DNA from: Nitrospirota bacterium
Lineage (GTDB): Bacteria > Nitrospirota > Thermodesulfovibrionia > Thermodesulfovibrionales > Dissulfurispiraceae
DNA: 64,000 nt
NCBI GenBank assembly: GCA_004321915.1
Contig: SCQE01000063.1
Location: 1-64,000, forward strand
Reading direction: 5' to 3'
Below, one piece after another: positions 26,603-35,446 of the stretch (within the stretch, counting starts at the first letter, position 1; every line of letters begins with the position of its first letter). The translations under genes were made by a program, and so were the position numbers. The notes beneath the pieces were generated by a model. That model made no database searches, was not told the DNA's origin, and worked only from the letters and a program-made list of their open reading frames with translations.

Positions 26603-27565
26603 ATCAAAAGTTTCATTCAAAAGATCCTGCTGTTCGGCCTGAAACTGTCGGTAAGTTCGGCTTTTTTGTATTTTCTGCTTTCGAAGATCGGGGTCGAAAA
26701 GCTTTTGGACAATATGAAACGCATGAATCCTGCGGCGTTCGCGGCAGCGGTCGCTGTCTACCTCTCTGCGTCATATATATCCACCCTGCGCTGGAAAATG
26801 CTCGTTCCGTACAAAACGAAAACCAAACGCCTGTTCGATATGTATATGATAGGGGCCTTTTTCAACATCTGCATGCCGGGACTTATAGGCGGAGACGCGG
26901 TAAAGATTTTTTATCTCGGAAGAGAGATAAAAAATAAGAGGGGCAAGGCAGAATGCCGGAAACTACAGACGGGCGAGAACGCGCTTGCGGTGGCTTCGGT
27001 ATTTATGGACAGATATATCGGGTTTGCAGCGCTTATGACAATCGCAACTATAACCTTCCCTTTCGGCTTCGAATACCTCCAAAACACTCCGGTCAAGTGG
27101 CTGGTCCCGTTCGTAGTAACATCTTTTATAGCAGGCAGCATTGTTGTGTTCAGGTTCAGAATAGGCGGGCAGATAAACTTTATAAGCAATGTTTATGATA
27201 ATTTCAGTCTATATAAAAACCAGCGGGCTGTTATTGGGCGTTGCTTCGCGTATTCCCTGTTTATTCAGGTCCTCAGCGTTCTGGGTGTTTATATCCTCGC
27301 GCTCGGACTCTCGATGAATATTTCCTTCCTGTCGGTGTTTGTGTTCCTTCCGATCATAATCGTCATATCGTTTCTGCCCCTTTCGATCTCGGGCATCGGA
27401 TTGCGTGAAGGGGCGTTTGTTTTCCTTTTCGGTCTTACCGGAGTTTCCGAGGATATGGCGATGACGCTGTCTCTTGTTTGGTTTTTTTCGATAATCGCGG
27501 CCAGTTTATGGGGGCTTGTCGAATACCTAAGATTTAAGACGGTGCTTGGCAGCGATATAAAATAA
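26603..27565 (+). CDS. YbhN/UPF0104 (LPG synthase TM-type) membrane protein
   Basis: About 320 residues with 7-8 TM helices of the lysylphosphatidylglycerol-synthase-TM/YbhN family: LRWKMLV, NICMPGLIGGDAVKIFYL, MDRYIGFAALM, PLSISGIGLREGAFVFLFG. The first ATG/GTG/TTG in frame is a TTG at 26666, which would cut TM1 in half. The coherent TM1 (IKSFIQKILLFGLKLSVSSA) begins next to the GT2 stop. The true start is probably a rare codon (ATC 26603 or ATT 26615) or coupled reinitiation. The start given is therefore uncertain. Confidence 0.8.
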   Translation: MKSFIQKILLFGLKLSVSSAFLYFLLSKIGVEKLLDNMKRMNPAAFAAAVAVYLSASYISTLRWKMLVPYKTKTKRLFDMYMIGAFFNICMPGLIGGDAVKIFYLGREIKNKRGKAECRKLQTGENALAVASVFMDRYIGFAALMTIATITFPFGFEYLQNTPVKWLVPFVVTSFIAGSIVVFRFRIGGQINFISNVYDNFSLYKNQRAVIGRCFAYSLFIQVLSVLGVYILALGLSMNISFLSVFVFLPIIIVISFLPLSISGIGLREGAFVFLFGLTGVSEDMAMTLSLVWFFSIIAASLWGLVEYLRFKTVLGSDIK

Positions 27566-29104
27566 CAGCTTCTTCAAATCTTTAAGATTGCCCGGGAACG
27601 CTTCTTTTTCGTAATATTCTTGAAGACCCAACCGCAAAGCCTCCTCGTTCAAATTCAACCTGTATTTGGATATAATGCTGTCCGCAATAAATTCAATGTC
27701 CTGCCGCCGCTCCCTCAGGGGCGGTATTCTTATAGCCTCCGGCGACAAGCAGTCCAGCAGTCTGCGCAAAGAGCTTCCCTCGCTTGCAATTTCCGTCAGA
27801 TCGTATTTTGAGGTAAGAATAAAACGGATGTCGAGCTTCTGGGGTGCCTTGTCCCCTGATTTAAAAAATTTTCCGGACGAATAAATTTCGATAATTCTAT
27901 CGAGAAGGTGCTCGGGCATTCTATCGATGTCCTTCAAAAGTATGGTGCCCCCGTTCGCGAACTCTAGGGCCCCTTTATGTTTTTGGAGGTTGTGATAACC
28001 GCTCCTGCTTCCGAACAGGTCCCTTTCGAGTAAATCCTCGGATGTGTCGCAATGAAAAGTAACATAAGGATTAAGCCTTCTCGGGTTGTCCCCCTGATAG
28101 TAAAGCGCTGCTGCAAGAAGCCTTTTACCGGTGCCGCGTTCACCGCAAATAAGTACATTTTTTTCTTCGCAAACCGCTGCGCGGATCCTTTCGAGTCCTG
28201 CATTCAATTCCGGCGACTTCGTCAAAAACTGCATAGCCGTCTGCTTTATTTCTTCGGCGGAAGCGGTGCAATACATTGCAGCCTCTTCGACATTGTAAAG
28301 CTTACTTACGGCATTAAGCCTTTCCAGAGCTTCAGCAAGAAGTTCCTCCACCTCGCTTTCGGCTATCAAGAAATATCTTTTGCACAACTCCCTGAATTTT
28401 TCCTGCGCTTCGACCACGGAAGGGAAAAGAACCGCCCGCGCCCCTGCGCCTGCCGTATCCATCAGATAAAACAACTGAAAAGTCTCGTACGCGAGCGAAA
28501 GCTTTCCGGGCTCCTCTATCACAGGCCTTTTTGATCCCTCGGCAGAGATAACAGCGTTAATGAAATTAATAAGGTCCATATAAACCGCCGCAGCCGAAAA
28601 ATTTTTAGTAAGCAGTTCTATATGGCTTGTCTGGAAGAGTTTTTGTTCGACAAACACCCTGTCTTCTATCGGAAGCATCAGAAGAAGCTCATAGACTTTC
28701 TTATATGGAAGCTTTTCTATCAACATAATTAGCATCCCGATAATCGGAAGCGATGCCGAAAAATAAACCACCTCTTCATCTTCGATGCCGGCCTTGTTGT
28801 TTATCAACACTGCAAGTTCTCCGGCAAGCACCGAGTAACACCAAAGCTGCATATGCTCTTCATTTAAGAGAATATCATGCTGAATTATCTGCCGCTCAAC
28901 GCCTTGCGCGCCCAACAGAGATATGGCCTGCAACGCTGTTTTTGCCTCGCATTTGCCGGATGCCAAGCAAAGCCCCTGAATCAGGTTTAGATAAAGCCCC
29001 GGATCATGTCTTATCATGCCCGCCACTGAACTGAGAGAGGCCCGCTCGTCGCTAATCAAAGAATGAAGCGACTTTATGGTATGTTCAAAGAAGGGAATCT
29101 GCAT
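27527..29104 (-). CDS. HDOD-like / degenerate sigma54-type AAA+ protein
   Basis: 525 residues. The N-terminal half (about 1-260) resembles HDOD signalling domains (SLSSVAGMIRHDPGLYLNLIQ). The C-terminal half is an NtrC-type AAA+ module with Walker A GERGTGKR (321-328) and LFGSRSG. The GAFTGA loop that contacts sigma54 is replaced (SRSGYHNL). The Walker B acidic pair reads LLKDID rather than LDEI. It ends without a Fis-type HTH. A sigma54 activator role is therefore unlikely; a regulatory or scaffold ATPase is more probable. Confidence 0.78.
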   Translation of the reverse strand: MQIPFFEHTIKSLHSLISDERASLSSVAGMIRHDPGLYLNLIQGLCLASGKCEAKTALQAISLLGAQGVERQIIQHDILLNEEHMQLWCYSVLAGELAVLINNKAGIEDEEVVYFSASLPIIGMLIMLIEKLPYKKVYELLLMLPIEDRVFVEQKLFQTSHIELLTKNFSAAAVYMDLINFINAVISAEGSKRPVIEEPGKLSLAYETFQLFYLMDTAGAGARAVLFPSVVEAQEKFRELCKRYFLIAESEVEELLAEALERLNAVSKLYNVEEAAMYCTASAEEIKQTAMQFLTKSPELNAGLERIRAAVCEEKNVLICGERGTGKRLLAAALYYQGDNPRRLNPYVTFHCDTSEDLLERDLFGSRSGYHNLQKHKGALEFANGGTILLKDIDRMPEHLLDRIIEIYSSGKFFKSGDKAPQKLDIRFILTSKYDLTEIASEGSSLRRLLDCLSPEAIRIPPLRERRQDIEFIADSIISKYRLNLNEEALRLGLQEYYEKEAFPGNLKDLKKLLFYIAAKHRLKS

Positions 29105-29110
29105 AAATGC

Positions 29111-29116
29111 TATAAT
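29111..29116 (+). promoter_or_regulatory. Candidate -10 box of mnmG
   Basis: TATAAT in the 22-bp gap between the divergent HDOD-AAA+ and mnmG genes. Transcription would begin about 4 bases before the mnmG ATG at 29127, giving a nearly leaderless mRNA. That agrees with the absence of a Shine-Dalgarno. No strong -35 is visible. Confidence 0.4.
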
Positions 29117-29126
29117 AATTTTATTT

Positions 29127-31046
29127 ATGTATAAAGAGCAAGACTACGATATTATCGTGGTCGGCGCAGGTCATGCCGGCTGCGAAGCGGCTTTGGCGGC
29201 AGCGCGAATGGGGCTTCACACCTGTCTGTTCACGATCAACCTCGATACAATCGCCCACCTTTCATGTAATCCTGCCATAGGGGGGCTTGCTAAAGGCCAT
29301 CTTGTCCGCGAAATAGACGCGCTCGGCGGAGAAATGGCCAAGGTAACGGACAAGGCGGGCATTCAATTCCGGATGCTTAATTTGTCCAAAGGGCCTGCCG
29401 TCTGGGCGTTGCGGGCACAAGCCGACAGGGCATTGTATAAAACCGCAATGCGCATAGCACTCGAAAACCAGAAAAATCTTACTATCAAGCAGGGCATGGT
29501 CGAGCGTCTTGTCGCAAACGACCAAAAAATCTCAGGTGTCGTTACAACGCTCGGCGTGCTGTATGGCGCCCGGGCCGTAGTTGTTACCGCAGGGACGTTT
29601 CTGAAAGGTCTTATTCACATAGGCCTAGACAGTTTTCAATCCGGCAGGGCGGGAGAATTCCCTTCGATCGGACTGTCGGATTCGTTGCGTGACCTCGGAC
29701 TTAATATGGGCAGGTTGAAGACAGGCACCCCTCCGAGACTCGACGCCAAAACCATAGATTTTTCTAAAACAGTCCCGCAATGGGGCGATGACCCGCCCGT
29801 TCCGTTTTCTTACTCGACGGAAAAGATAACGACTCTCCAGCTCCCATGCTATATGACATACACAAATAAGACTACTCATGAGATCATACGCGGAGGGCTC
29901 GACAGATCACCGCTTTACAGCGGACGCATCAAAGGCATAGGCCCGCGATATTGTCCTTCCATCGAAGACAAAGTAGTACGTTTTGCCGATAGGGAACGGC
30001 ACCAAATATTTCTCGAGCCTGAGGGGCTGGAGACTAAAGAGTATTACGCAAACGGTATTTCCACAAGCCTTCCTTACGATGTGCAGGTCAGGCTCGTAAA
30101 GAGCATCGAAGGACTCGAAAACGCTGAAATAATGCGGCCTGCTTATGCCATAGAGTATGATTTTGTATTCCCTACGCAGTTGCGGCACAGCCTTGAGACC
30201 AAAACAATAGAGGGTCTTTTTCTGGGCGGACAGATCAACGGCACCTCCGGCTATGAGGAAGCGGCGGCGCAAGGGCTTATAGCGGGGATTAACGCTGCGC
30301 GTAAGATAAAAGAACTCGAACCGCTGGTCCTCGGACGGGATGAGGCCTACATAGGCGTCCTGATAGACGACCTTGTTACAAAGGGAACAACAGAGCCTTA
30401 CAGGATGTTTACTTCGCGGGCGGAATACAGGCTTCTTCTCAGGCATGACAACGCCGACTTCAGGCTTATGGAAAAGGGACACGCAATCGGGCTTGTGACC
30501 GACGACTCTTTTAAGCGGTTCGATGAGAAAAAGATTGCCCTGCAAAAAGAGCTGTCCCGATTGAAAACCGTCAGGCTCAAGCCCTCTGAAAATGTAAACA
30601 ACGCATTGAGCGCCGCCGGAACTTCGGCGATCACCGAAAACACCTCGCTCGAAAAAATACTCAAACGCCCCGAAATCGATTACTCTTTCATACAAGCTTT
30701 CTCTCCTGCTCCGATCGCAATATCCGCGCAGCTGGCCCGCCTTGTAGAGATTAATGTTAAATACGAGGGATACATCCAAAAGCAATTAGAAACGGCCGGC
30801 AAATCGCATAAGATCGAAGCATGCAAGATCCCTACTGACTTCGATTACAAAAACATACCGGGACTTTCGCGGGAGGTTGTGCAGAAACTGACCGAGATCG
30901 GGCCGGAGACCTTGGGACAGGCAGGCAGGATCCCCGGGATTACTCCTGCAGCCGTCTCCATCCTTCATGTGGCAGTTGAAAAATACCGAGGGAAAAACCC
31001 TAAAAATATTTCTAAAAACAGCTCCGCAGAAGAGAGCGTGCTATAA
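29127..31046 (+). CDS. mnmG: tRNA U34 carboxymethylaminomethyl synthase, FAD subunit
   Basis: 639 residues: FAD-binding VVGAGHAGCEAALAAARMG, CNPAIGGLAKGHLVREIDALGG, GTFLKGLIHIG, TGTPPRLD, the GGQINGTSGYEEAAAQG motif and the C-terminal helical tRNA domain. It works with MnmE on the wobble uridine of tRNAs. The start at 29127 matches the family N-terminus (MYKEQDYDIIVVG); the longer open frame overlaps the divergent gene. No SD; a -10 box lies 16 bp upstream. Confidence 0.95.
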   Translation: MYKEQDYDIIVVGAGHAGCEAALAAARMGLHTCLFTINLDTIAHLSCNPAIGGLAKGHLVREIDALGGEMAKVTDKAGIQFRMLNLSKGPAVWALRAQADRALYKTAMRIALENQKNLTIKQGMVERLVANDQKISGVVTTLGVLYGARAVVVTAGTFLKGLIHIGLDSFQSGRAGEFPSIGLSDSLRDLGLNMGRLKTGTPPRLDAKTIDFSKTVPQWGDDPPVPFSYSTEKITTLQLPCYMTYTNKTTHEIIRGGLDRSPLYSGRIKGIGPRYCPSIEDKVVRFADRERHQIFLEPEGLETKEYYANGISTSLPYDVQVRLVKSIEGLENAEIMRPAYAIEYDFVFPTQLRHSLETKTIEGLFLGGQINGTSGYEEAAAQGLIAGINAARKIKELEPLVLGRDEAYIGVLIDDLVTKGTTEPYRMFTSRAEYRLLLRHDNADFRLMEKGHAIGLVTDDSFKRFDEKKIALQKELSRLKTVRLKPSENVNNALSAAGTSAITENTSLEKILKRPEIDYSFIQAFSPAPIAISAQLARLVEINVKYEGYIQKQLETAGKSHKIEACKIPTDFDYKNIPGLSREVVQKLTEIGPETLGQAGRIPGITPAAVSILHVAVEKYRGKNPKNISKNSSAEESVL

Positions 31047-31088
31047 TTTTGTTACTGCCGGATGTTAAAATATTTATCGACCTTTGAT

Positions 31089-31162
31089 GCGCCTGTAGCT
31101 CAGCGGATTAGAGCATCGGCCTCCGGAGCCGAGGGTCGGAGGTTCGAATCCTCTCAGGCGCG
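31089..31162 (+). tRNA. tRNA-Arg (anticodon CCG)
   Basis: 74-nt cloverleaf without encoded CCA. Acceptor GCGCCTG pairs with CAGGCGC (31155-31161), the D-arm is AGCTCAGCGG...GAGC, the anticodon loop CTCCGGA is held by TCGGC/GCCGA, and the T-loop is GTTCGAATC. The anticodon CCG reads CGG (Arg). It lies between mnmG and the convergent ribBA gene. Confidence 0.95.
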
Positions 31163-31164
31163 CT

Positions 31165-32379
31165 TTAAACATTTTCGATCATGTGCCCCATTTTCTTCTT
31201 TTTTGTCTTAAGATAAACAATGTTTTTGTCGTGCGGCGTCACTTCCGCCGGCACTCTTTCAACGACCTTAAGTCCGTATCCTTCAAGCCCGACTATTTTT
31301 TTAGGGTTGTTCGTTATTATCCGCATTTTTTTCACACCAAGCTCAACCAGTATCTGCGCGCCTATGCCGTAATCGCGCAGATCGGGCTGAAACCCGAGTT
31401 GTAAATTCGCCTCTACAGTATCGAGTCCCTTGTCCTGTAGTTCATATGCACGCAGCTTATTTGCGAGACCGATGCCCCTGCCTTCCTGCCGCATGTACAA
31501 CACAACGCCTTTGCCCTCTTTGCTTATCATCTCCATCGCCTTGTGAAGCTGGTCGCCGCAGTCGCATCGCTTTGAACCAAACACATCTCCGGTAAGGCAT
31601 TCCGAATGAACTCTTACCAGAATCGTTTCCCCGCTTTTAATCGTTCCTTTAACGAGCGCGATATGGACATTTTTATCAACATCGTTGGCGTAGGCTATAG
31701 AAGTAAAATCGCCCCCGTATTTAGTCGGCATCTTGACCGTAGCAATGCGTTTTACAAGCCGCTCATTCCTCATCCGGTATTTGATAAGGTCTTTTACGGT
31801 GATTATTTTCAGGCTATGCTTTTTGGCGAACTCCACAAGCTGAGGCATACGCGCCATAGTCCCGTCGTCGTCCATGATCTCGCAGATCACTCCGGAGGGG
31901 TCAAGTCCCGCAAGTCTCGCAAGGTCAACAGACCCTTCTGTTTGTCCGGCCCTTTGAAGCACACCGCCCGGTTTCGCCCTAAGCGGGAAAACATGCCCGG
32001 GCCTTGCAATATCCTCCGGTCTTGTCTTAGGATTGATTGCCGTCAGTATTGTAACCGCCCGGTCCTTTGCGGATATTCCGGTAGTAACGCCTTTTTTTGC
32101 CTCGATCGAGACTGTAAATGCGGTGCCGAAAGACGAGGTGTTGTCCTCGGTCATCATAGGCAGGTTAAGCTCCTCAACTCTTTGCGGAGCAAGAGAAAGA
32201 CAGATAAGACCCCGCCCGTACTTGGCCATAAAATTAATCGCATCCGGCGTAACTTTTTCGGCTGCCATGCAAAGATCGCCCTCGTTTTCGCGGTCTTCGT
32301 CGTCAACGAGTATGACCATTCTCCCGTTCACAATATCTTCGAGGGCTTCCTCTATTGAATTTACTTTATATTTTTCCAC
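31165..32379 (-). CDS. ribBA: Bifunctional DHBP synthase / GTP cyclohydrolase II
   Basis: 404 residues. The N-terminal RibB domain (about 1-200) has [17 protein letters not shown] and the [21 protein letters not shown] motif. The C-terminal RibA domain (about 205-400) has the zinc site [15 protein letters not shown] and [16 protein letters not shown]. It provides both branch substrates of riboflavin synthesis. The gene runs toward the tRNA-Arg and appears monocistronic here. Confidence 0.96.
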   Translation of the reverse strand: MEKYKVNSIEEALEDIVNGRMVILVDDEDRENEGDLCMAAEKVTPDAINFMAKYGRGLICLSLAPQRVEELNLPMMTEDNTSSFGTAFTVSIEAKKGVTTGISAKDRAVTILTAINPKTRPEDIARPGHVFPLRAKPGGVLQRAGQTEGSVDLARLAGLDPSGVICEIMDDDGTMARMPQLVEFAKKHSLKIITVKDLIKYRMRNERLVKRIATVKMPTKYGGDFTSIAYANDVDKNVHIALVKGTIKSGETILVRVHSECLTGDVFGSKRCDCGDQLHKAMEMISKEGKGVVLYMRQEGRGIGLANKLRAYELQDKGLDTVEANLQLGFQPDLRDYGIGAQILVELGVKKMRIITNNPKKIVGLEGYGLKVVERVPAEVTPHDKNIVYLKTKKKKMGHMIENV

Positions 32380-32487
32380 TCTAAAACCTCCGGTTTATTT
32401 GTTTGAAAGTATTTCAGGACAGTAAAAATTATACCACACCGGCCCTCAATGGAGCTTATCCGGAGCGCTAACCTTAAGAGTTGTTGA

Positions 32488-32967
32488 TTATCTTCTGGTA
32501 TGGGCGTGGCAAACGGCCAAGGCTATCGCATCCGCACTGTCGGGCGACAGCTTGTGTCGTATATTCAGGATTTGCGAGACCATGCACTGCACCTGATTTT
32601 TGTCGGCTTTGCCGTATCCGACAACCGCTTTTTTCACCTCAAGCGCGCTGTATTCAAAAATAGGCATGCCGGTAAGCGCTGCCGCCACAAGGACCGCCCC
32701 CCGGGTATGTCCCATGCTTATGGCCGCTTTTGTACCTTTAGCAAAAAACATCTTTTCTATTGCTATCTCATCAGGCTTGTATTCTGAAAAAACCTCGCTT
32801 AACGTGCTGAAAAGCGTTTTAAGCCTCTCATGAAGGGGGTCTTTTGCAGGCATAACGATCCGTCCTGAAGAAAGGTAGAGGATTTTTTTAGAATAAGGAT
32901 TGGCCGAGACATTGATAAGACCATACCCGCAATAAATGCTGCCGGGATCAATTCCTAAAATCTTCAA
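32488..32967 (-). CDS. ruvC: Holliday junction resolvase RuvC
   Basis: 159 residues: MKILGIDPGSIYCGYGLI with the first catalytic Asp, DEIAIEKMFFAKGTKAAISMGHTRG with the catalytic Glu, VKKAVVGYGKADKNQVQ, and SPDSADAIALAVCH with the final two acidic residues. It resolves Holliday junctions with RuvAB. It follows gmhA with a 2-bp gap. Confidence 0.95.
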   Translation of the reverse strand: MKILGIDPGSIYCGYGLINVSANPYSKKILYLSSGRIVMPAKDPLHERLKTLFSTLSEVFSEYKPDEIAIEKMFFAKGTKAAISMGHTRGAVLVAAALTGMPIFEYSALEVKKAVVGYGKADKNQVQCMVSQILNIRHKLSPDSADAIALAVCHAHTRR

Positions 32968-32969
32968 AA

Positions 32970-33554
32970 CTATCTTTTTCTTGGGGCTTCAAATAAAATC
33001 TCTTCCACCATTTGGCAGATTATATGGGCGAGGGTTATATGAGTTTCCTGAATTCGCGGCGTGTCTTCCGACGACACGACAAAAGCGTAATCGCATTTTG
33101 CCGCAAACTTATCGCCTCGCTGTCCGGTGAAAGCTATGGTTTTTATCCCTTTTTTCTTGGCCGCGTCAACAGCCTTGAGTATATTCTTTGATCCGCCGCT
33201 AGTGCTTATGGCAAGCGCGAGGTCTCCGGATTGTCCCAGTGTCTTTACCTGCCTTGCGAATATTTCCGAATAGTCGTAATCGTTCGATATGGATGTAAGG
33301 ACCGCAGTATCGGTATTTAAGGCTATTGCCGGCAATCCGGGTCTGTCCTTTTTAAAGCGGTTTACGAATTCTGCCGCAATGTGCGACGCATCGCACGCGC
33401 TTCCGCCGTTTCCAAAAAGAAGCAGTTTCCTGCCTTCACTGAAAGCGTCGGCTATAACCTTAGACACTTCGGCGATCAATGCGGTATTGTCTTTTGCAAA
33501 ACGTTTTTTAACTTCTATGCTGTCTTCAAATGCCTTTATGATTTTTCTTTCCAT
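32970..33554 (-). CDS. gmhA: Phosphoheptose isomerase
   Basis: 194-residue SIS-domain protein: LLLFGNGGSACDASHIAAEFVNRF, SNDYDYSEIFARQ, AISTSGGSKNILKA and the C-terminal EDTPRIQETHITLAHIICQ motif, with the conserved Glu/His of GmhA that distinguish it from DiaA. It converts sedoheptulose 7-phosphate to heptose 7-phosphate for LPS core synthesis, in keeping with the lipid A genes elsewhere in the window. Confidence 0.9.
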   Translation of the reverse strand: MERKIIKAFEDSIEVKKRFAKDNTALIAEVSKVIADAFSEGRKLLLFGNGGSACDASHIAAEFVNRFKKDRPGLPAIALNTDTAVLTSISNDYDYSEIFARQVKTLGQSGDLALAISTSGGSKNILKAVDAAKKKGIKTIAFTGQRGDKFAAKCDYAFVVSSEDTPRIQETHITLAHIICQMVEEILFEAPRKR

Positions 33555-33615
33555 GGCGTTAAGTGTACTAAAGATTTTTCTACTCCGTCAAGGCGGCAGG
33601 GGGCCATAATCGGGT

Positions 33616-33650
33616 CGGAAGCGCCTGCATTTCAATAGCAGGCGCTTCCG
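33616..33650. terminator. GC-rich hairpin downstream of the rhodanese selenoprotein
   Basis: A 13-bp perfect stem, CGGAAGCGCCTGC (33616-33628) paired to 33638-33650, with a nine-base loop, 7 bp after the rhodanese stop. No T-tract follows in the minus-strand direction. Probable transcription end or mRNA-stabilising stem; it resembles the hairpin at 24978-25018. Confidence 0.55.
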
Positions 33651-33656
33651 TAAAAA

Positions 33657-35012
33657 CTAATCTTCTTTGGTCACTTCAATCTTTCCGTCTTTGGCTATTT
33701 TCACCGTAGCGTTCAAGAAGCGTGCCTTGAACCCTTTTTCTTTAAGCGTGTTGTAGGCTATTTCAGCCCTTGCGCCGGTTGAACAATGGATAATAATCTC
33801 TTTTCCTTTCGGCAGCTCGGCAATCCTATCGCCGATATCCTGCGTTGGTATATTCTTAGCGCCTTTTATCATGCCTTCTTCAGCTTCGTCCGCATCCCGG
33901 ACATCGAGAACGAATTTGTCTTTCGGAATAGACGCGGCAATCGCCTTGAATTCTTCGGGGAGGATCTCTCCGGCACGCGGTTTGGGCACATAAACTATTT
34001 CTGCTTTAAGTTTGTCCTCTTCTACGGAATTGCCGGACTTTTTCCATGCGTCTATCCCGCCCGCAAGGTATGCTGTATTTACATAACCCCAGCCCCTGAC
34101 AACCTTAAAGGCCTCTTCCATTGTCTGCTGGGAGGCGCAGTAAATAATAATCGGGGCCTTTTTATTCTCCGGAAATTTAGACTTCATGTCAGCAAGCTTT
34201 TTTAGCGGTATGTTGACCGCGCCTTTTATATGCTCTTTCTTTGCGTAATCCGCGGGTCTGACATCTATCAACACATGCGGGATGTCTTTTTCTATCATGC
34301 CTTTAAGATTTGCGGCTGTAGACGCGACAAGGTTGCCGCCCTTTTTCCATGCAGGCAGGCCGTCAACAAATACCTTTACGTTTTTGTATCCGAGTTTCTC
34401 TGCTTTCCCGGCAGAGGATGGACTCAGCCTTCAGGTGGGGCCTGCACAATAGAAAACTATGACCTTATCTTTTTCTTTAGGAAGTTTTTCTATGTTTTTA
34501 TCAAAATCCGCATCGTAGATGTTTATGGCCCCCGGAATATGCCCTTCATTGAATCGGGGCGCCGGCCTTGAATCGACCATAATGTAATTCCCCTTATCCG
34601 CTCCAAGCGCAATGAGTTTTGAAAGTTCTTCCGCTTTAATAAGTTGTTCGTCTTTTATTTTTGCAGGCGGCTTTACGCTTATCGCTTCGGCATAAAGCTT
34701 GCCGTCTTTTTCCACAAAACTTATCGCAATCTCTTTTTCTTTCGGTATCTTGTTTACAGGCTGTTGCCAGTTGTTGATTTTTGTCTTTTCATCAAACTTT
34801 ACTATCCATGTAGCGCCTGTTTCGATCTGAATAGCTTCGGCCTTAGCCGAAACACTGCCGACCGTGCCCATAAGCTTATTTTTCGCCGCCTGATGGCACT
34901 GCGTGCAGGGCTTAAGAATCTGCGGCTTCTCGGCTGCGAACGCCATAGCGCTGCAAAACAGCATTACGGCTGCAACCGCAAGCGCCTTTTTCAAAAAAGT
35001 GTTTTTTGCCAT
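33657..35012 (-). CDS. Periplasmic triple-rhodanese (seleno)protein, Sec at codon 194
   Basis: One frame of 452 codons is interrupted only by UGA at 34431-34433 (codon 194). It encodes a signal peptide (1-26), a CTQCH heme-c-type motif (36-40), a spacer domain, and three rhodanese domains. Domain 1 (about 127-235) has the active site FYCAGPT-U-RLSP, where Cys homologues that I recall carry Cys at the UGA position. Domain 2 has C292 (IIYCASQQT) and domain 3 C410 (IIHCSTGARAE). Homology continues unbroken across the UGA (AGKAEKLGYKNVKVFVDGLPAW-type), and a SECIS-like hairpin follows. Strong AGGAGGA at the ATG. A periplasmic sulfur/selenium transferase is likely; the alternative is a true nonsense mutation. 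Confidence 0.85.
34392..34425 (-). promoter_or_regulatory. Candidate bacterial SECIS element
   Basis: In mRNA sense, five bases after the UGA, GAGT (34422-34425) pairs with ACTC (34392-34395). Above it CTCTGC/GCAGAG forms a perfect 6-bp stem with the loop CGGGAAA (34404-34410). The G in the first two loop positions and the loop about 20 nt from the UGA match the known bSECIS layout of fdhF. Not tested by folding software. Confidence 0.65.
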
Positions 35013-35095
35013 TTTTATCCTCCTACTTTTTTATTTGCAGGCCAAGCTGTCTAAACCCACAATTTATAGGTTAATTATATCACAAATTTTAGGAA

Positions 35096-35344
35096 ATGCT
35101 GCTCTGTTTAGCGGTTACTGCTATAACCGTTTATGCCGCCGACAAAACCGGCATCACTTGGTTGGGACATTCCGCATTTAAAATTACTACAACATCAGGC
35201 AAGGGCCTGCTTGAGGTGCCGATGCATCACAGCACTTTCCCGGCGCTGAAAGGCACGGCAGCAGAATTCGAAAGAGAGATGAAGGTACTCGGGCTTCAGA
35301 CCGGGATGAAGAATCTTGCTGTTGGCGAAACCATTTACCGGTAA
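35096..35344 (+). pseudogene. UPF0173 metal-hydrolase remnant with internal deletion
   Basis: 82 codons. A secretion signal (LLCLAVTAITVYAA) leads into TGITWLGHSAFKITTTSGKG, the N-terminus of UPF0173 beta-lactamase-fold hydrolases. It jumps straight to the family C-terminus (VPMHHSTFPALKG, AEFEREMKVLGL, LAVGETI). About 150 residues, including the HxHxDH zinc site, are missing, although the reading frame is kept. It cannot be catalytically active and is best seen as a deletion remnant. AGGAA precedes the ATG. Confidence 0.7.
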
Positions 35345-35363
35345 TCCTAAAAACGGCAGTTAA

Positions 35364-35426
35364 ACCACAGAGCTCACAGAGTTTTTTATTTCGCCTTTTG
35401 AGTAATTTCTCTGTGTCCTCTGTGGT
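35364..35426. repeat. Inverted repeat of the CCACAGAG..ACACAGAG type
   Basis: Arms ACCACAGAGCTCACAGAG (35364-35381) and CTCTGTGTCCTCTGTGGT (35409-35426) are complementary at 16 of 18 positions around a 27-base spacer. This wording is common as a dispersed intergenic palindrome in many anaerobe genomes. It lies between two convergent genes and may also stop transcription. Confidence 0.55.
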
Positions 35427-35446
35427 GAATGCTTTTTTGTCGAAGA

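Noticed and set aside
29907-30785. 292-codon minus-strand frame inside mnmG
   Set aside because: Antisense to mnmG, with composition of a shadow frame and no domain.
31606-32358. 250-codon plus-strand frame inside ribBA
   Set aside because: Antisense to ribBA; no protein family visible.
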